From the NCBI GenBank assembly GCA_025201845.1, contig MU603963.1:1-64000 (forward strand): a DNA stretch of 64,000 bases, read 5' to 3'. The first letter of the stretch is position 1. Each line of letters starts with the position of its first letter. The notes below the pieces were generated by a model that saw nothing but the letters and a program-made list of their open reading frames with translations, did not search any database and was not told the origin of the DNA. The translations under genes were made by a program, and so were the position numbers. Source of the stretch: Martensiomyces pterosporus (Eukaryota > Kickxellomycota > Kickxellomycetes > Kickxellales > Kickxellaceae). Below are positions 32,580 to 44,059 of the stretch, in pieces.

Positions 32580-32923
32580 GCTGCGCGTATATGCTGCGTA
32601 TGTACAGTGTGCGTGAGTGGAATGATGGAGGCGCAAAGCGGAGGCTTGAGAATGATGGCAGCAAGGGCGAGGAAAAGGCAGCAGCAGATTTTTTGGGTGT
32701 GGGAAAACGAATATCCTGCAGCACTCGAGCTCTTTAAGCACTTGGCTCAGGTTTTCCTATTGTGGAAAACGCTCCAATCGTCATCCCTCCTGGTTTGCAG
32801 ATGGAACGACGGAGCAGGCCTGCGTCTTTTCTTCTCCGCCATCTCCTTTCCCAGCCACTAGCAGGCGGCACTTATTAGATAGTTGCTTGTAAGCGCATAC
32901 GCCTTTATTATTAGTTTTATAGC
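32580..32923. promoter_or_regulatory. Divergent intergenic region, MED9 / M28 peptidase
   Basis: Head-to-head start codons 344 bp apart. No coding signal. No confident TATA box; AT-rich just before 32924. Confidence 0.35.
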
Positions 32924-34507
32924 ATGTCCAGCGAGCAAACGCCGTTTTTGGGCAGCGGCAGCAGCCAGGACAGCCGCGGAGGCATCTACCAGTGGTGGCA
33001 GTCACGCAGCCGCGACGCGCTCTCTTTCCTCACCGTGCTTCTGCTCCTTGGCACCGGTCTAGGTATCTGGGTGTACGGGACCCTCCCGACCTCGGACCAG
33101 GACGGCCACCCGCACGAGTACGCCCTGAGCACTGAGCGGATTAAGGAGCATCTGAACGAGTTCCTTGCCATTGCCGAGAAGCACAACAACTCGCGGTCGG
33201 TTACCAACGGGCACGCAGCCAGCGCCAGCTATGTCATCAGCCAGCTGAAAGCCCACGGCAACTGCGACGTCCATGTGCAGCACTTCAAGTCGCCTGTGTG
33301 GACTGTGAATAGCGAGCCCCGGTTTGCCATTCGTGGGCCGATGCGCGTGGACTACATCTTTGAGACGGACTTCCAGATTATGCGATATGGCGGCCAGGGA
33401 GCCCGGCTTGGCGACATGCAGGTTGCCAGGGTGGGGAAGGACGGGTGCTCTGCTGAGGGCGTGGGCGATGTGGCGGGCAAAGTGGCTGTCGTGCACCCCA
33501 GCAGCAAGTGCACTGTTTTCGAGTCGGCGTTTCTTCTTGAGCAGCTGGGCGCAAAGGCCGTTGTGTTTGTCAGGCCTGCGCAGTTTAAGAGCCCGTCCAC
33601 CGCGCGTGTGCGCATTACGGACTGGAAGGAGAGCGACCCACTGATGACTATTCCCGTTCTGTCTGTGACGCATTCGGTCGGCCAGGTCTTGGAGAGCTCA
33701 GCGAGTGTGCGCGTGGACATCGAGACTGACACTCGCATTGACGTGGTCAAGACATTCAACGTCATCTGCGTTGGCCGCACTGGCGACCCAAAAAGCACCG
33801 TGCTTGTGGGCTCCCATCTGGACTCGGTTGCAGCGGGCCCTGGAATCAACGACAACGGCTCTGGCTCGGCATCCACGCTTGAAATCCACCTGACACTGGC
33901 CAGACTGGGATACGAGCCGCGCAACCGCCTCGTGTTTGCCTGGTGGGGTGCCGAGGAGGACGGGCTCCTGGGGTCACGCCATTTCGCCCGTGTGCTGGCT
34001 CATGGGTGGAGCAACAAGTGGACTGCCAAGGAGCCCGTTGGCGTGCGCTGGGAGGACATTGCTCTGGACCTGAACTTTGACATGCTCGGCTCGCCCAACT
34101 ACATCGCGCTGGTGCACAACGGCACTGATGCTCCGGAGAATGCACGCTCGGGGTCGCAGCACATCCAGAGGGTGTTCGAGGACTACTTTGTGCGCCACGG
34201 ATACCCGTACAAGATCACCGACATGCTGGCTGGGTCCGACTTTTTGCCGTTCGTGGATAATGGGATCCCCGCCGGCGGTGTGCTCACTGGCGCTGGCGAG
34301 ATCAAGACCATTGCTGAGCGCCGTATGCACGGTGGCCTGGCCAACGCTGCGCTGGATACTTGCTACCACAGGGACTGCGACGGCATTCTGAACATCAACA
34401 TGCGTGGGCTGGACCAGATGTCAAAGGCAGCAATGTATGCCGTATCGACGCTGTCGAGCACCACAGGCCTGAGAGACTTCCTCAACGGCAAGGGCTCCAG
34501 ATTCTGA
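32924..34507 (+). CDS. Membrane-anchored M28 family metallopeptidase
   Basis: Zinc aminopeptidase/carboxypeptidase of family M28 (glutamate carboxypeptidase and Aps groups). 527 residues, single exon. A short cytosolic N-terminus is followed by one hydrophobic span (about 31-51, FLTVLLLLGTGLGIWVYG), so it is a type II membrane protein with the catalytic part in the lumen or outside. A protease-associated domain occupies about 130-270. Zinc ligands and catalytic residues are all present: His 298 and Asp 300 in GSHLDS, Asp 310 in NDNGSG, Glu 344/345 in GAEEDG, Asp 386 in NFDMLGSPN and His 482 in CYHRDCD. The exact peptide substrate is not predictable. Vacuolar or cell-surface location is inferred. 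Confidence 0.92.
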   Translation: MSSEQTPFLGSGSSQDSRGGIYQWWQSRSRDALSFLTVLLLLGTGLGIWVYGTLPTSDQDGHPHEYALSTERIKEHLNEFLAIAEKHNNSRSVTNGHAASASYVISQLKAHGNCDVHVQHFKSPVWTVNSEPRFAIRGPMRVDYIFETDFQIMRYGGQGARLGDMQVARVGKDGCSAEGVGDVAGKVAVVHPSSKCTVFESAFLLEQLGAKAVVFVRPAQFKSPSTARVRITDWKESDPLMTIPVLSVTHSVGQVLESSASVRVDIETDTRIDVVKTFNVICVGRTGDPKSTVLVGSHLDSVAAGPGINDNGSGSASTLEIHLTLARLGYEPRNRLVFAWWGAEEDGLLGSRHFARVLAHGWSNKWTAKEPVGVRWEDIALDLNFDMLGSPNYIALVHNGTDAPENARSGSQHIQRVFEDYFVRHGYPYKITDMLAGSDFLPFVDNGIPAGGVLTGAGEIKTIAERRMHGGLANAALDTCYHRDCDGILNINMRGLDQMSKAAMYAVSTLSSTTGLRDFLNGKGSRF

Positions 34508-34645
34508 GCAGCCCCTGCTGCTCCAAACCCCGTTCTATATTTTTACCGCTAGTTGCTCATGACAATTTAATTCATCCCGACATCTCTTGTTCGCTCTAAA
34601 AACTAGGTATACAAGGGCTGCGAGTGGGCAGCAGCAGCGGGCCGC

Positions 34646-35896
34646 TTACTCGCACGCTGCCCTTTCGAGAAGACCCGCCCAAGACGCGCGCAGCCTGTCT
34701 TCGGGCATTGCACGGCCAATAAGCACAACCCTGTACAGCTCTGCCTGGTTGCTACTGGCGGCAGCGATCTGGGAGGCGCTCTTGTCCGGCACAGCAAAGG
34801 AGTCGTACATCTCACGCACGCCCTGAACAACCACAGTGGCCAGGTCGACTTGCTCGTCGCTACCTACTGGGGCAAAATCCCTGGCCAAGAGCAGTGCCTT
34901 CAGTCGAAGGATCTCCATGCTGCCTTCCTCTTGGGCATTGCCGGTTTCTCCAGGAACCCTCGAGTCCCACAGAAGTTCTTGAACCCACTCATCCACTAGG
35001 GACCACCGCAGTCTTCCGCTTGCAACCAGCGCAATGGTTCTGATTCTGCCATCGATATGGTGGTGGTCTCCGTGGCTCATGTGCTCCAAGTGTTCTTTCG
35101 CAGCGATCGCACGCCTCGGCTCCTGGTCCTCCTGGCCAACGTCTGCATACGCGCCAATGCTCAGAATCGAGTCCAAGCTAACCTTCGAGTACGACGTCCT
35201 CATTGTCCTTGCGGTGCCATTAATCCCCGCCAGCGTGGCCTCCACCTTGTCCAGCTGCTCCTCTGTGACCAGATCAGTCTTGTTCAGCACGATGCGATCG
35301 GCAAACGCCACCTGCTTCTGCGCCTCGTTCATCGTTTCTCCCTGCGGCACGTCCTCAGCAAGCTCCTTCTCGATATTCTTGGCATCCACCAGCGTGACAA
35401 TGCCATCGAGCCTGATGTCGCTTCCCAGGTCCTCGTTGGACCAGAGCATGGTGGCTATTTTGCCCGGATCCGCCAGCCCGGTGGTTTCCAGGAGGATGTA
35501 GTCGAACTTGCCCTTGCGCTCCATCAGCGACTCGATTGCCTTCAGGCCCTTGTCCTTGACAGTGCAGCAGAGGCAGCCGTTTTTGAGATCGAGCCACTCC
35601 TCGACCATATCGCCGTTGCTCACCGAGGTGAACGACTGGTCGATGCCCTGGGAGTCGCCAAACTCATTCATGATCACCGCTATGCGCTTGCCGTGCTCCT
35701 CCGTCAATATGTAGTTTAAGAGCGTGGTTTTTCCTGATCCAAGGTACCCGGTAAGCACAGTCGCCGGCACGACCTTGCCGCTGTCAGCTGCGGTCTCTGC
35801 GGCGGTCGCTGGAGCTGGCGGCAGCGATACAAGTTCGGGCGCCTCCTTGATTAGCTCGGGCGCCTCCTCGATTAGCTCTGGAATTTCGCTGTCCAT
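34646..35896 (-). CDS. ZNG1: Zinc-regulated GTPase metalloprotein activator (ZNG1, COG0523/CobW)
   Basis: GTPase that delivers zinc to methionine aminopeptidase 1 in animals and yeast. 416 residues from the ATG at 35896; longer open sequence upstream lacks a good start. Seen: Walker A GYLGSGKT (50-57), the metal-binding CxCC motif as CLCC (108-111), NKTD for guanine specificity, and a His cluster HGDHHH near 280. The N-terminus has a heptad-like repeat [22 protein letters not shown] at 5-26. In animals a CPELVPI motif there docks on the METAP1 zinc finger; here Cys is replaced by Ile or Ala and the PEL(I/V) core occurs three times. The C-terminal CobW domain is complete. Convergent with the M28 gene (138 bp apart). 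Confidence 0.93.
   Translation of the reverse strand: MDSEIPELIEEAPELIKEAPELVSLPPAPATAAETAADSGKVVPATVLTGYLGSGKTTLLNYILTEEHGKRIAVIMNEFGDSQGIDQSFTSVSNGDMVEEWLDLKNGCLCCTVKDKGLKAIESLMERKGKFDYILLETTGLADPGKIATMLWSNEDLGSDIRLDGIVTLVDAKNIEKELAEDVPQGETMNEAQKQVAFADRIVLNKTDLVTEEQLDKVEATLAGINGTARTMRTSYSKVSLDSILSIGAYADVGQEDQEPRRAIAAKEHLEHMSHGDHHHIDGRIRTIALVASGRLRWSLVDEWVQELLWDSRVPGETGNAQEEGSMEILRLKALLLARDFAPVGSDEQVDLATVVVQGVREMYDSFAVPDKSASQIAAASSNQAELYRVVLIGRAMPEDRLRASWAGLLERAACE
35835..35876. repeat. 21-bp tandem repeat in ZNG1 N-terminus
   Basis: Two adjacent 21-bp copies, identical except for one T/C difference, encode the [14 protein letters not shown] heptads. A third, more diverged PEL motif precedes them in the protein. 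Confidence 0.85.
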
Positions 35897-36256
35897 GCTC
35901 TTTTGTTTGCGTAGCGCAGCCAGAAGGGGGAATGTAAAGAGGAAGGAAAATGGTAGCTGAGGAAAAGAGGAGAAAAGGGAAAGCCGTGCAAGACCAGCCG
36001 CCCCACCTGTGCGTTTTTCGGCCCCACATGGACAAGCCGCGTATGTGCATGCCGTGCTGTTGCTGAGCCGCAGTCTTTTTGTGTGACGTGCGGCGCTTCC
36101 AGCACTGCAGGAAGCCCGCGCTTCATGCAGCGTCTGTGGCAAAAGAGACGGAGAGTGTGGCAATTAGAACTAAGAACATGATGGTAAGCCTGTTGAAGAT
36201 AAAATGCTGAAAAGAAGGTGCTGTTAGGGCGTTGCAGAAAAGCGTGTGCTCAGCGT
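35897..36256. other. Intergenic region, ZNG1 upstream / kinesin downstream
   Basis: No gene seen. The frame of ZNG1 stays open upstream to 36163 but has hydrophobic, non-conserved translation. Confidence 0.35.
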
Positions 36257-39200
36257 CTAGTTGCCACCCCAGCTGAAGAAGCCGCCGGAGGTGCGGCCAG
36301 TCGCAGCCTTCTCCTCGGCAGCATTCGTCTGTCCACCGCCACCGCGCATGGGCTTCGCAATGCGGCTGAAGCGCAGAACGCTGTTCGTGGTGGGCTGCTT
36401 GGTCGCCCGCGACATCTCGTGGTTCCGTGCATTTTGGAGCTCCTCCGCCTTGCGCCTCCACGACTCGGCCTTTGCATCGCACTCCTGCAAGCGCTCCTCC
36501 AGGTACTTGATCCGCTCGGTGCGCGCATAGAGCTTGCGGTCGCTCAAGGCAACCTGCTTCTTCATGTCGGTGTTTTGCATGACGAGCTCCTTCTGCATCA
36601 GCGTGAGCTGCGCCACGTTCTTCTCCAGCAGCTGCATGCGCTGGGGCTGCGCCGAGCCGCCAACACGCCGCGTGAGCTGCGACACCTGCTCGCGGGACTC
36701 GTCAAGGGCCATCTCGAGCTCGATGATCTTCTCGCAGCGGTTCTGCACGTCGCGCATGAGCGACTTGCGCATGGTGTCGTATTCCAGGATGCGCTGGGCC
36801 ATCTCGCGCCGCATCATGTGCATCTCGCGCTCCTTCACCATGGCATGCTCGGTGGCGGCGGCCGCATCGGCGCCAATCGCTCCGCTGCCAGGGGCTGCGG
36901 CGGCGGCTGCCAGGGCAGCGTCGCTCTTGCTCTTCTCATCGACAAGGGCGTCGATCTTTGCCTGCAGCTCGCGCGCCTCGCTGCGGAGCTCGCGGATGGC
37001 GGCGTTGCTCTTAGCCACCTCCTCGTGGCGCCGCTGCAAGTCGGCCTGGGTGGCCTCGAGCTGGGTCTTCTGCGAGTTGATCTTGTTCGTGTAGTGCGCC
37101 TCGAGCTTCAGCTTCAGCTCGTTGATCGTCTCGATGTCGTGGCTGTCCTGCTGCTCCTCCGCAGCAATCGACTGCTCGATCATGTCCTCGTACTCGGTCA
37201 GCAGCCTCTCGTACTTGGAGTCAATGTCCTCGCACTGCGTCGTGAGGTCCTGGTTCTTCAGCGTCAGCTCCTCAATGATGCCGTCCTTCTCCTGGATGGC
37301 GTCACTGCTCTCATTGATCTCCCTGCGCATCTGCGTAAGCAGCTCGACCTTCTTGCTGTCGTCATCGCCGGCCTCGACGAGCGAGCGCAGAAGATCGCCC
37401 ATGCCGGCCTCGTGCCGCGAGATGGCCTTGGCTGAGTCCATGTCGTTGAGCATGGCCGCCACGCGAGCGGCCCTGACCTTCTCCTTGTCGATGGCACTCG
37501 CCGCCTCGTCGCCGGCCTGCCGCTTAAGCTCGTCGATCTCATCCTTGAGCTTACTCAGCTGCGACGTCATCTCGCCGTTGGCCTCGGTCAGGCTCTCGAT
37601 TGTGATCTCGGCCTCCTTGTGCCCAAACGACACCTTTTCCAGCTCGAGCTTGAGCTGGGCTGCCTCCGTGGCCAACTCCTCGTTCCTCTTGCCGGTGCTG
37701 GCAGACTCTGACTTGACGTACGAGAGCTCCTCGCGCATGGCATCGCACTCCTTGAGTGTCGCTTGCAGATCGTGGTCCTTGTCAGCAAGTATGTCGTTGA
37801 GCTCGTTCTCGCGCCGCAAAAAGTCCTCCCTCTCATCCTCGCTCATCACCGTGGTGGGCGACCCCGACCGCGACCCAAGCTCGGACATCAGCGAGTCATT
37901 CAGATTCAAGGTCGGCGTAGGCGATCCGACCCGCGTGCCAGACGGCGTCGGGCTGAGCGGCGGCACTGCGCTGCCAGCACTTATCGAGTGGCGAGGGGCC
38001 ATCCCCGACCGAGGAGTCGACGCTCCACCCTGCGGCCGTCCCACATTGCTGCTGCCAGCCTTCGGCGCGGCGGGGGCTGGAAGAGCCCTGTCCTTGCCAA
38101 CGACCCTCTCCCACGTAGCAAAGTTCTCGCTCTCCACAGAGCCGCCCGCCCGCCAAACCTTGACCTCGCCCTCGAGGGCCGAGATGTACGTCTGGAACGA
38201 GACACACTGGGCACGGGCCTTCTTGAGCATCTGCTTGAGCTCCGCTGGGCTGAAGTCCTGGTTGATTTTGGCCTTGTTCTTGATCGACTTTGCGCGCATG
38301 CCGAACCGCAGCGTGCCCACAGTCTCCGCAGCATTAAACGACGACGGCGAGCAGTTGATGATCAGCGTTGTACGCGAGTTGCCTCCAAGGGACTCTTGCA
38401 GGATGCGCGTCAGCTTGCTGTCACGGTACGGGATGTGCGTTGATTTGCCGTCGGTGAGGGCGTTGATGACCATGCCTAGGGCCGAGAGCGACTTGTTGAT
38501 CTTCTTGGCCTCCTCCAGCGTCTGGCCCGTGGCTCCCGTCTTGCCAACCTTCTCCGAACCAGCCAGATCGACCAGGAACAGGCGGCCCATCTTGGTCTTC
38601 CCGCTCACGGTGTCCTTCTGCTCAATGGAGATCTGGAAGATGCTGTGGCTGCGCGAGCTCTCTGCATTCATGTTCGTATACGCCACCACGCGGTTCTTGG
38701 CTCCCTGTCGCATCACCTGGTACACCTCGTCGACGCTGCTGACAAAAACTTCCATCAGACCCTTGACGTACACGCCGTTGGCCTTGTCCTCGTGCACGGG
38801 GAGGTTGGACTCGTCGGGGTTGAGCAGGTCACGGATCTTCTCCATGTAGATTTCCATGTAGGAGGCCTTGACCATGTACTCGAGGGTGGGCGGCGACTCG
38901 ACGATTTGCGCAAAGATGCCCTCAACGATGCGTGGGATTATGCCTTTGAGATCGTCGTTGTCAATGTCCGCGCCCATCATTGTGAATGTCTTTCCGGATC
39001 CAGTTTGGCCGTAGCAGAACACCGTGCCGTTGTAGCCATTGAAGATATCTAGCGAGCAGCAGAAATAGGAGGTCGTGGAGCAAATGCGCACAAAGTCAGG
39101 TGCAATGCAGAGTGAGAAAGCGCGTTTGATTTGGGGGCACAGGAGCAATCAGCCGACTTTTTCCTAGCTGCTACCAAACGCAAGTCACAAATGGCCACTC

Positions 39201-39977
39201 GCCACCGTGAGCTGTAATCGCACATGTGGACATGCCTGCTGAACCACCAGGTCAGCCAATGCAGCAGCCGCCCATTTGCAAGCTGAGCCATTGTGCATTA
39301 TGCCTCCCTCTCCCCAATCCATCTCCGCCCCTTTTGATCCGCCTGCCTTCCTCCGGATATAAACCATGCAGCGCGCAAGACCGTAGGGGCGAAGTGGAGG
39401 ACAATGCACCTCAAAAGGAGCAGTAGGCGAAGGAGTGCTGTGGCATGGCTGCGTGCAGGCGCCAAAGGCGGAGAGGGCGGCGCCAAAAAAATAAGCATAA
39501 GGCTCTGCCAGCAATGAAAGAAAGGATTGACTTGCTCCGCTCCGCCGAGTCCACAGTTGGAAACTGGCAGCGTGAGAGGAGGATCAGCAGGCGGCACCAC
39601 TTGGAGGGGAAAGCAGCTGTTTGCGTTTTGTTTTCATTTTGTTTCGCACGAGTGGAGGGCGTACCTTCTAGAGTGTCGCGAATGGCATAGTTGTATATCT
39701 GCGCCTGGGTGGTGTCTGAGCCGAACACGCGGTCGAATGTAAAGCTGCCCGTATGCTCCTCGCACTAGAAAGACAAATTGGTGCTGCTGCCAGTGTTAGC
39801 ACAAGACCGAGAGCGTTCTTTACTTGCGCACCTGAGCTTTGTGAGGCCTCCACATACCTTGATTCCAACAGTCGCCTCATCTTCAATTTCAACAACAGAT
39901 GTTCCGCCCGACTTTTTCTCCAGCGAGTTTGGGGGGCGGAAGCGGGCAATGACCTTGATGTTGTTGTCCTGCGACAT
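36257..39977 (-). CDS. Conventional kinesin (kinesin-1) heavy chain
   Basis: Plus-end-directed microtubule motor that carries vesicles and organelles. Exons complement(39858-39977), complement(39665-39764) and complement(36257-39048), 1003 residues; introns of 93 and 616 nt start GTATG and GTACG and end TAG. Motor domain about 5-335: VIARFRP start, P-loop GQTGSGKT (87-94), switch I NAESSRSHS, switch II LVDLAGSEK, and HIPYRDSKLTRIL. A neck and a Ser/Pro/Gly-rich stretch follow, then long coiled coils to about 950. The tail keeps the autoinhibitory IAK motif (970-972, RIAKPMR) and ends GGFFSWGGN. As in other fungal kinesin-1 chains there is no sign of an animal-type light-chain dependence. Motor and tail are complete. 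Confidence 0.95.
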
Positions 39978-40456
39978 CTTGGCTTTCTCAAAGCAGACCT
40001 AGCTTGCGCAGGTATTTGTGGCTATATAACAGCTGCCTGTACAGCCGCCACTGCTACTACCACGAATAATAATAATAACAGCACAACTAGGCAAAGCAAC
40101 AGCCTGGCTTGCTTGAGGAGGCCTTTGGTGTTTTATCCTCCTCTGGAAATGCGCCGAGTGCAATTTGTCTGGACACAGAGCCAGAACTGAGATAAAGAAT
40201 ATCGACGTGAAAGCGGGAAAATAAAGCGTGTGGGCAGCCTGTGTGGGTGTTGGAATGAAGACAAAAGCAAAAGGCAGGAGAGAAGAGGCTGGAGAAGGCC
40301 CACAGCCCAGCTCCTCTGCTTTCTCTGCATGTCTTGGCTGATGAACAACAACAAACTCGCCCCCGCTCGGCCAGCCAATCAGCGCAGCAAACTGGTGTTA
40401 ATAATAAACACAGAAGCAGGAAGGCAGTTTCATCTTGCTACATAAATCTTCTAGCC
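39978..40456. promoter_or_regulatory. Region upstream of kinesin, downstream of ALKBH8
   Basis: On the - strand a TATATAG element at about 40023-40029 lies about 50 nt before the kinesin start codon, a plausible TATA box for a short leader. The rest has no gene; an ATA/AAT microsatellite-like stretch occurs at about 40064-40080. Confidence 0.35.
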
Positions 40457-41737
40457 CTATTGCGCCTTCTTTGGCAGCGCTGTTTCCCTCAGGTGCTGGA
40501 CCGCCTTGGAGTTGGTGTCGCACAGCGCCAGGTACTTGCACCCGCAGGTCATCGCCTCGTTGATCGTCCGTATAGTAATGGACCACCTTTCCATGCGCTC
40601 GCGCACCTTGCCGTCGACCAGGTCGGAGCGCCTTATGCGGATGGCATGCTCCCACCCGTATCTTGCCTCGCCGGCCATCAACACAAGGCTGCGTGGCTCC
40701 AGGTCCTTTGTGACCACTGCATGGCTGGCCGCAGGCTTGCGGAAGTCCATTTGGACGGGCGTTCCCATCGACAATATGACAACCATGTCTGTGAACGACG
40801 TATGGCTGTCCGTGTGAAACGAAATCCCGGATCCCGCCGGGTACCTCTGGATGGTCAGCTGGTTGGGCTTTTGCTTGTAGATGGGGAGCTTTTGGCAGAT
40901 GCGATCGAGGAACGGCTGCATCCACTGGGGCAGGTCCGGAGAGGCTGTCATTTCGGCGCTGCCGACGTGCTTGAGGTGGTAGTCGAAGGAGTGGCCGTAG
41001 TGCTTGACGTACCGCTCCTGCACCTTGTACCATTTGTCGCTGCCGCCATTTGCCTCGATCTCTTGCTTCTCGTCCTGCTGGATGCTCTCCATGATCTGCC
41101 GCTCCTCCTCTTCGGTGATAAAGTCTGGCACATAGTACAGCCCACGGCTCTCGTCCAGGGTCTCCTCCTCAGCCTGACCCGACGCAGGGCCAGCGGTGCG
41201 GTCGGCGAGGTAGGCGAATTTGAGGTGTGTGAGGTACTCGAGGAACAGCGGCTTGCCGTTGAGCTCGGCACAGGGCTTCTCGTGGATGCTGGCGTACGCA
41301 ATTTGGGCGTCGTCGCTGCTGCGGAATATGACAAAGCTGTAGGGCTTGCCGAGCTTCATGACGATCCGCTCGAACCCATCGAACTTGCCAAATATGCCCT
41401 CCAGCTGCTCGGCAGTTGCGCCGCCGACGGCGCCAAACCCAATGTTGACGATGCACATGGTCTTGCGCGGCAGCCTGTCGAACACCTCGCTGACACTGCT
41501 CAGCCCCTCCATGCGCATAAACGTCGCATAGGCTTCTTCGCGCCGCTTGCTAAGCTTGTACTGCTCGTTGCGCTCCCGTCGTGTCGGCCTGCTGCTGCCG
41601 TTCCCCGGTGCGCTGTGTGTGCCTGTCGAGGGCGCTGAGTCATCTGTGTCGCTGCTCCCTAGGTCTCCGAGATCAAGAAGCTCTGGTGCCAGATCCACGG
41701 CCAGCTCCTTGCTCTTTTCGTACCCCTTGACTGTCAT
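40457..41737 (-). CDS. ALKBH8: ALKBH8-type RRM plus AlkB dioxygenase
   Basis: Fe(II)/2-oxoglutarate dioxygenase that in animals and plants hydroxylates the wobble uridine side chain (mcm5U) of certain tRNAs. 426 residues from the ATG at 41737. Order: disordered N-terminus, RERNEQYKLSKRREEAYATFMRMEG, an RRM (about 90-185, ending KPLFLEYL), then the AlkB domain. Iron ligands His 308 and Asp 310 in HTDSH and His 364 in WEHAIR, with RWSITIR for 2-oxoglutarate binding. A zinc-type cluster TCGCKYLALCD near the C-terminus matches the CxC...C cluster of ALKBH8. The protein ends soon after, so the methyltransferase domain of animal ALKBH8 is absent; a separate Trm9 is expected elsewhere. Budding and fission yeast lack this type of protein. 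Confidence 0.9.
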   Translation of the reverse strand: MTVKGYEKSKELAVDLAPELLDLGDLGSSDTDDSAPSTGTHSAPGNGSSRPTRRERNEQYKLSKRREEAYATFMRMEGLSSVSEVFDRLPRKTMCIVNIGFGAVGGATAEQLEGIFGKFDGFERIVMKLGKPYSFVIFRSSDDAQIAYASIHEKPCAELNGKPLFLEYLTHLKFAYLADRTAGPASGQAEEETLDESRGLYYVPDFITEEEERQIMESIQQDEKQEIEANGGSDKWYKVQERYVKHYGHSFDYHLKHVGSAEMTASPDLPQWMQPFLDRICQKLPIYKQKPNQLTIQRYPAGSGISFHTDSHTSFTDMVVILSMGTPVQMDFRKPAASHAVVTKDLEPRSLVLMAGEARYGWEHAIRIRRSDLVDGKVRERMERWSITIRTINEAMTCGCKYLALCDTNSKAVQHLRETALPKKAQ

Positions 41738-42108
41738 TGCAAGAAGAGAAAAGAAAAGGAGGGAAAAATTATATGGTTGTGCAAGGAACGGAGGAAAGAG
41801 CAATATCCAAGAGACCCAAAGAAAAGGCTTTCCTGAAGAATCAGACCATACTCCCCCGTGTGACCTGGTCTGCTCCAACCCCACGGCGTGTTTCAGTTTA
41901 TGGCATTTTGCGGCCGCTTAGGAGACCACCACTTTGCTTGCCGCCAGCGCCCTTCTGTTTCCTGCATTTTACTTTCCCTGTATTCTTTGCACTCTGCCAT
42001 TGCCTCATCAGACAGACACAATCCCAGCGCCCGCTATATTTCCACCAACACCCCAGTCTTCTGCGGCCGCCGACAAAGGACAGCAGCGCTGAATACTGCT
42101 ATTTACGC
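41738..42108. promoter_or_regulatory. Divergent intergenic region, ALKBH8 / dymeclin
   Basis: 371 bp between head-to-head start codons. CT-rich near 41940-42060. No coding signal of its own, though the dymeclin frame is open upstream without family resemblance. Confidence 0.35.
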
Positions 42109-44059
42109 ATGAGCGCGCCTATACGCAAGCGGGGTCCGCCGCAGATAGTAGTGCCCGCGGGCCTACAGGTGCCAAATTTAGCCAAGGTCGCCCCGCAGTA
42201 CGAAACCAGCACCAACCCGCCCGCAACAGGAGGAGGGCTTTCGCGTGCACAGTTCAAAGAGGCAGTCCACACGCTCTCCCCAGGAGGCAGCCCCGTGCCC
42301 TTGCCAACGTCACGCACCACAGATCACTTCAGAACACCGCCACAGACGACAAGCGCCAACAGCAAGCAGCACCGGCTGGCGCCAGTACAGCCGCCGGCGT
42401 CTTGGGACGAGTCCCTGACGGGGTTTTTGGCGCGGCTCTGCTCGACGCATCCGTTCGGACTCGAGAGCCTGTCGGTGTGGAACGATGAGGTGGCGAGAAT
42501 CAAAACACCCGCCATGCAGACGAGGGAGCAGTGGAGCGAGGCGGATGGATACGCGAGGTATCTGGCTCAGCAGATGGCGGCTAATAATCCGCTGACTGGG
42601 AACTTGAATTGGGCCATGTTTCACTTCTTGGTCAACATGCGGTGCCTAAGAACCGTTGATTTCCTGAGGTAAGCGGCACACATGTGCAAATGCAGGTGCT
42701 TAGACGGTGATCTATTTTTAACAGCAGAAGCCACGACAAAGTGCCGCTGCTCTCCTCTTGGCCCACGCAGCCATGCGCTCGCCAAGTTTCACATTGTCTC
42801 TTGCTAACCCCGGTCTTTGCCAGTGCAGTTGTATAGCGACATCGACCCAGTGCTCCGTAACCTCCAGTTTATCCTGCGCATCATCCTAAAGGCGCTATGT
42901 CTGATACTGGACAACGACAGGCTGCGCAAAGTGCTGGCCGATCGGCCGATATCCTCAGACATCACCGACTTAATAACAGACAAGTTCAGCGCCTTGGAGG
43001 ACGGAGAGGTGCGCTCGCACGCATTCAAGCAAACGCTGGCAGACCCACTAAGGCTGCACCAGCAGCTCCTGCACTACATCCTCCTGGCCATCTCCAAGCT
43101 GGACATCCGCAGCTCGCAGTCCGCCTACATGCTCTACCAAGATCTTGTGGCCATGCTGCTAGATCTGTTTTCCTCGCAGGTGCATGCAGAGCACATCGAC
43201 TCGTCGACCAACGTGTTCATCAACGAGCTACTGGACAACGTCGGCCCATCGACCGTGTTCAATGTGGACAGGACGCCCGCGCAGGAGGTTGTCGAGACTT
43301 TGCTTCTGAATGTCTCAGAAGCGCCGGCTTTCCCCTCGGGCCAGGGGCTGGTGCTGAGCGCGTATTCATACTTCTTCTCAAGGCAGCCCCTGGCTGTGCA
43401 AGCGAGACACCTGGAGCAGCAGTCGCTGATGCTGCTCCTTCTGCTGGCCTCGCAGCCGTCGCCCGTGGATGGCAGGCCGCGCAACCCGTTTCTGGCTGCA
43501 CTCGAGGGTGTGGCCGATGCGCCTGAGCCGGCGATCAAAATCGAAAACCGGGTGTCGTTCCGTAGGCTGTTTGCAAAGATCGTCGCGGAGATCCAGTCCA
43601 TCGAGTGGACTGTGCTGTTTCAGGTTCTGGTGGCTCGCAACAACGCATTCAGGACCTACGTTCTGGCCCGCACTGATCCGGACACCGTCATCATACCGCT
43701 GCTTAAGAGAATCAGCGCAGCTACAGCACTGCCCGTCCCATCTGCATCCAACAGCCACCATTCACATGGCCCTCACAAGCGGGATAGTCTACCTAGCAGC
43801 GGATTTGGTGCGTCCATCAGTGCGAATGGAGGCGGCAGTGGCAGCGGGAAGCAAGGCGAGAAGTTTACGGGCAGCATATTTAGCTCGCCAAAGCTCGCTG
43901 CTGCAAGTAGCCCAACATATGCCTCCTTCATATCGGAACCGCTGCAGAAGGACTCGGTACTCCAGCAACCACAGCAGCTGCAGCAACAGCAACCGTGGAG
44001 CCCAATGTCCCAATCAATGCTCAGTCCAATCAACACAAAAGGACTGCCAGCAACAACAT

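Noticed and set aside
36218..37435. 405-codon open frame on the + strand
   Set aside because: Antisense to the kinesin tail; Leu/His/Arg-rich composition and no family resemblance.
37122..38849. 575-codon open frame on the + strand
   Set aside because: Lies wholly antisense to the kinesin coiled coil and motor; its Ser-rich translation is the shadow of Lys/Glu-rich codons.
40334..41638. 434-codon open frame on the + strand
   Set aside because: Antisense to the ALKBH8-type gene, whose catalytic motifs are clear on the other strand.
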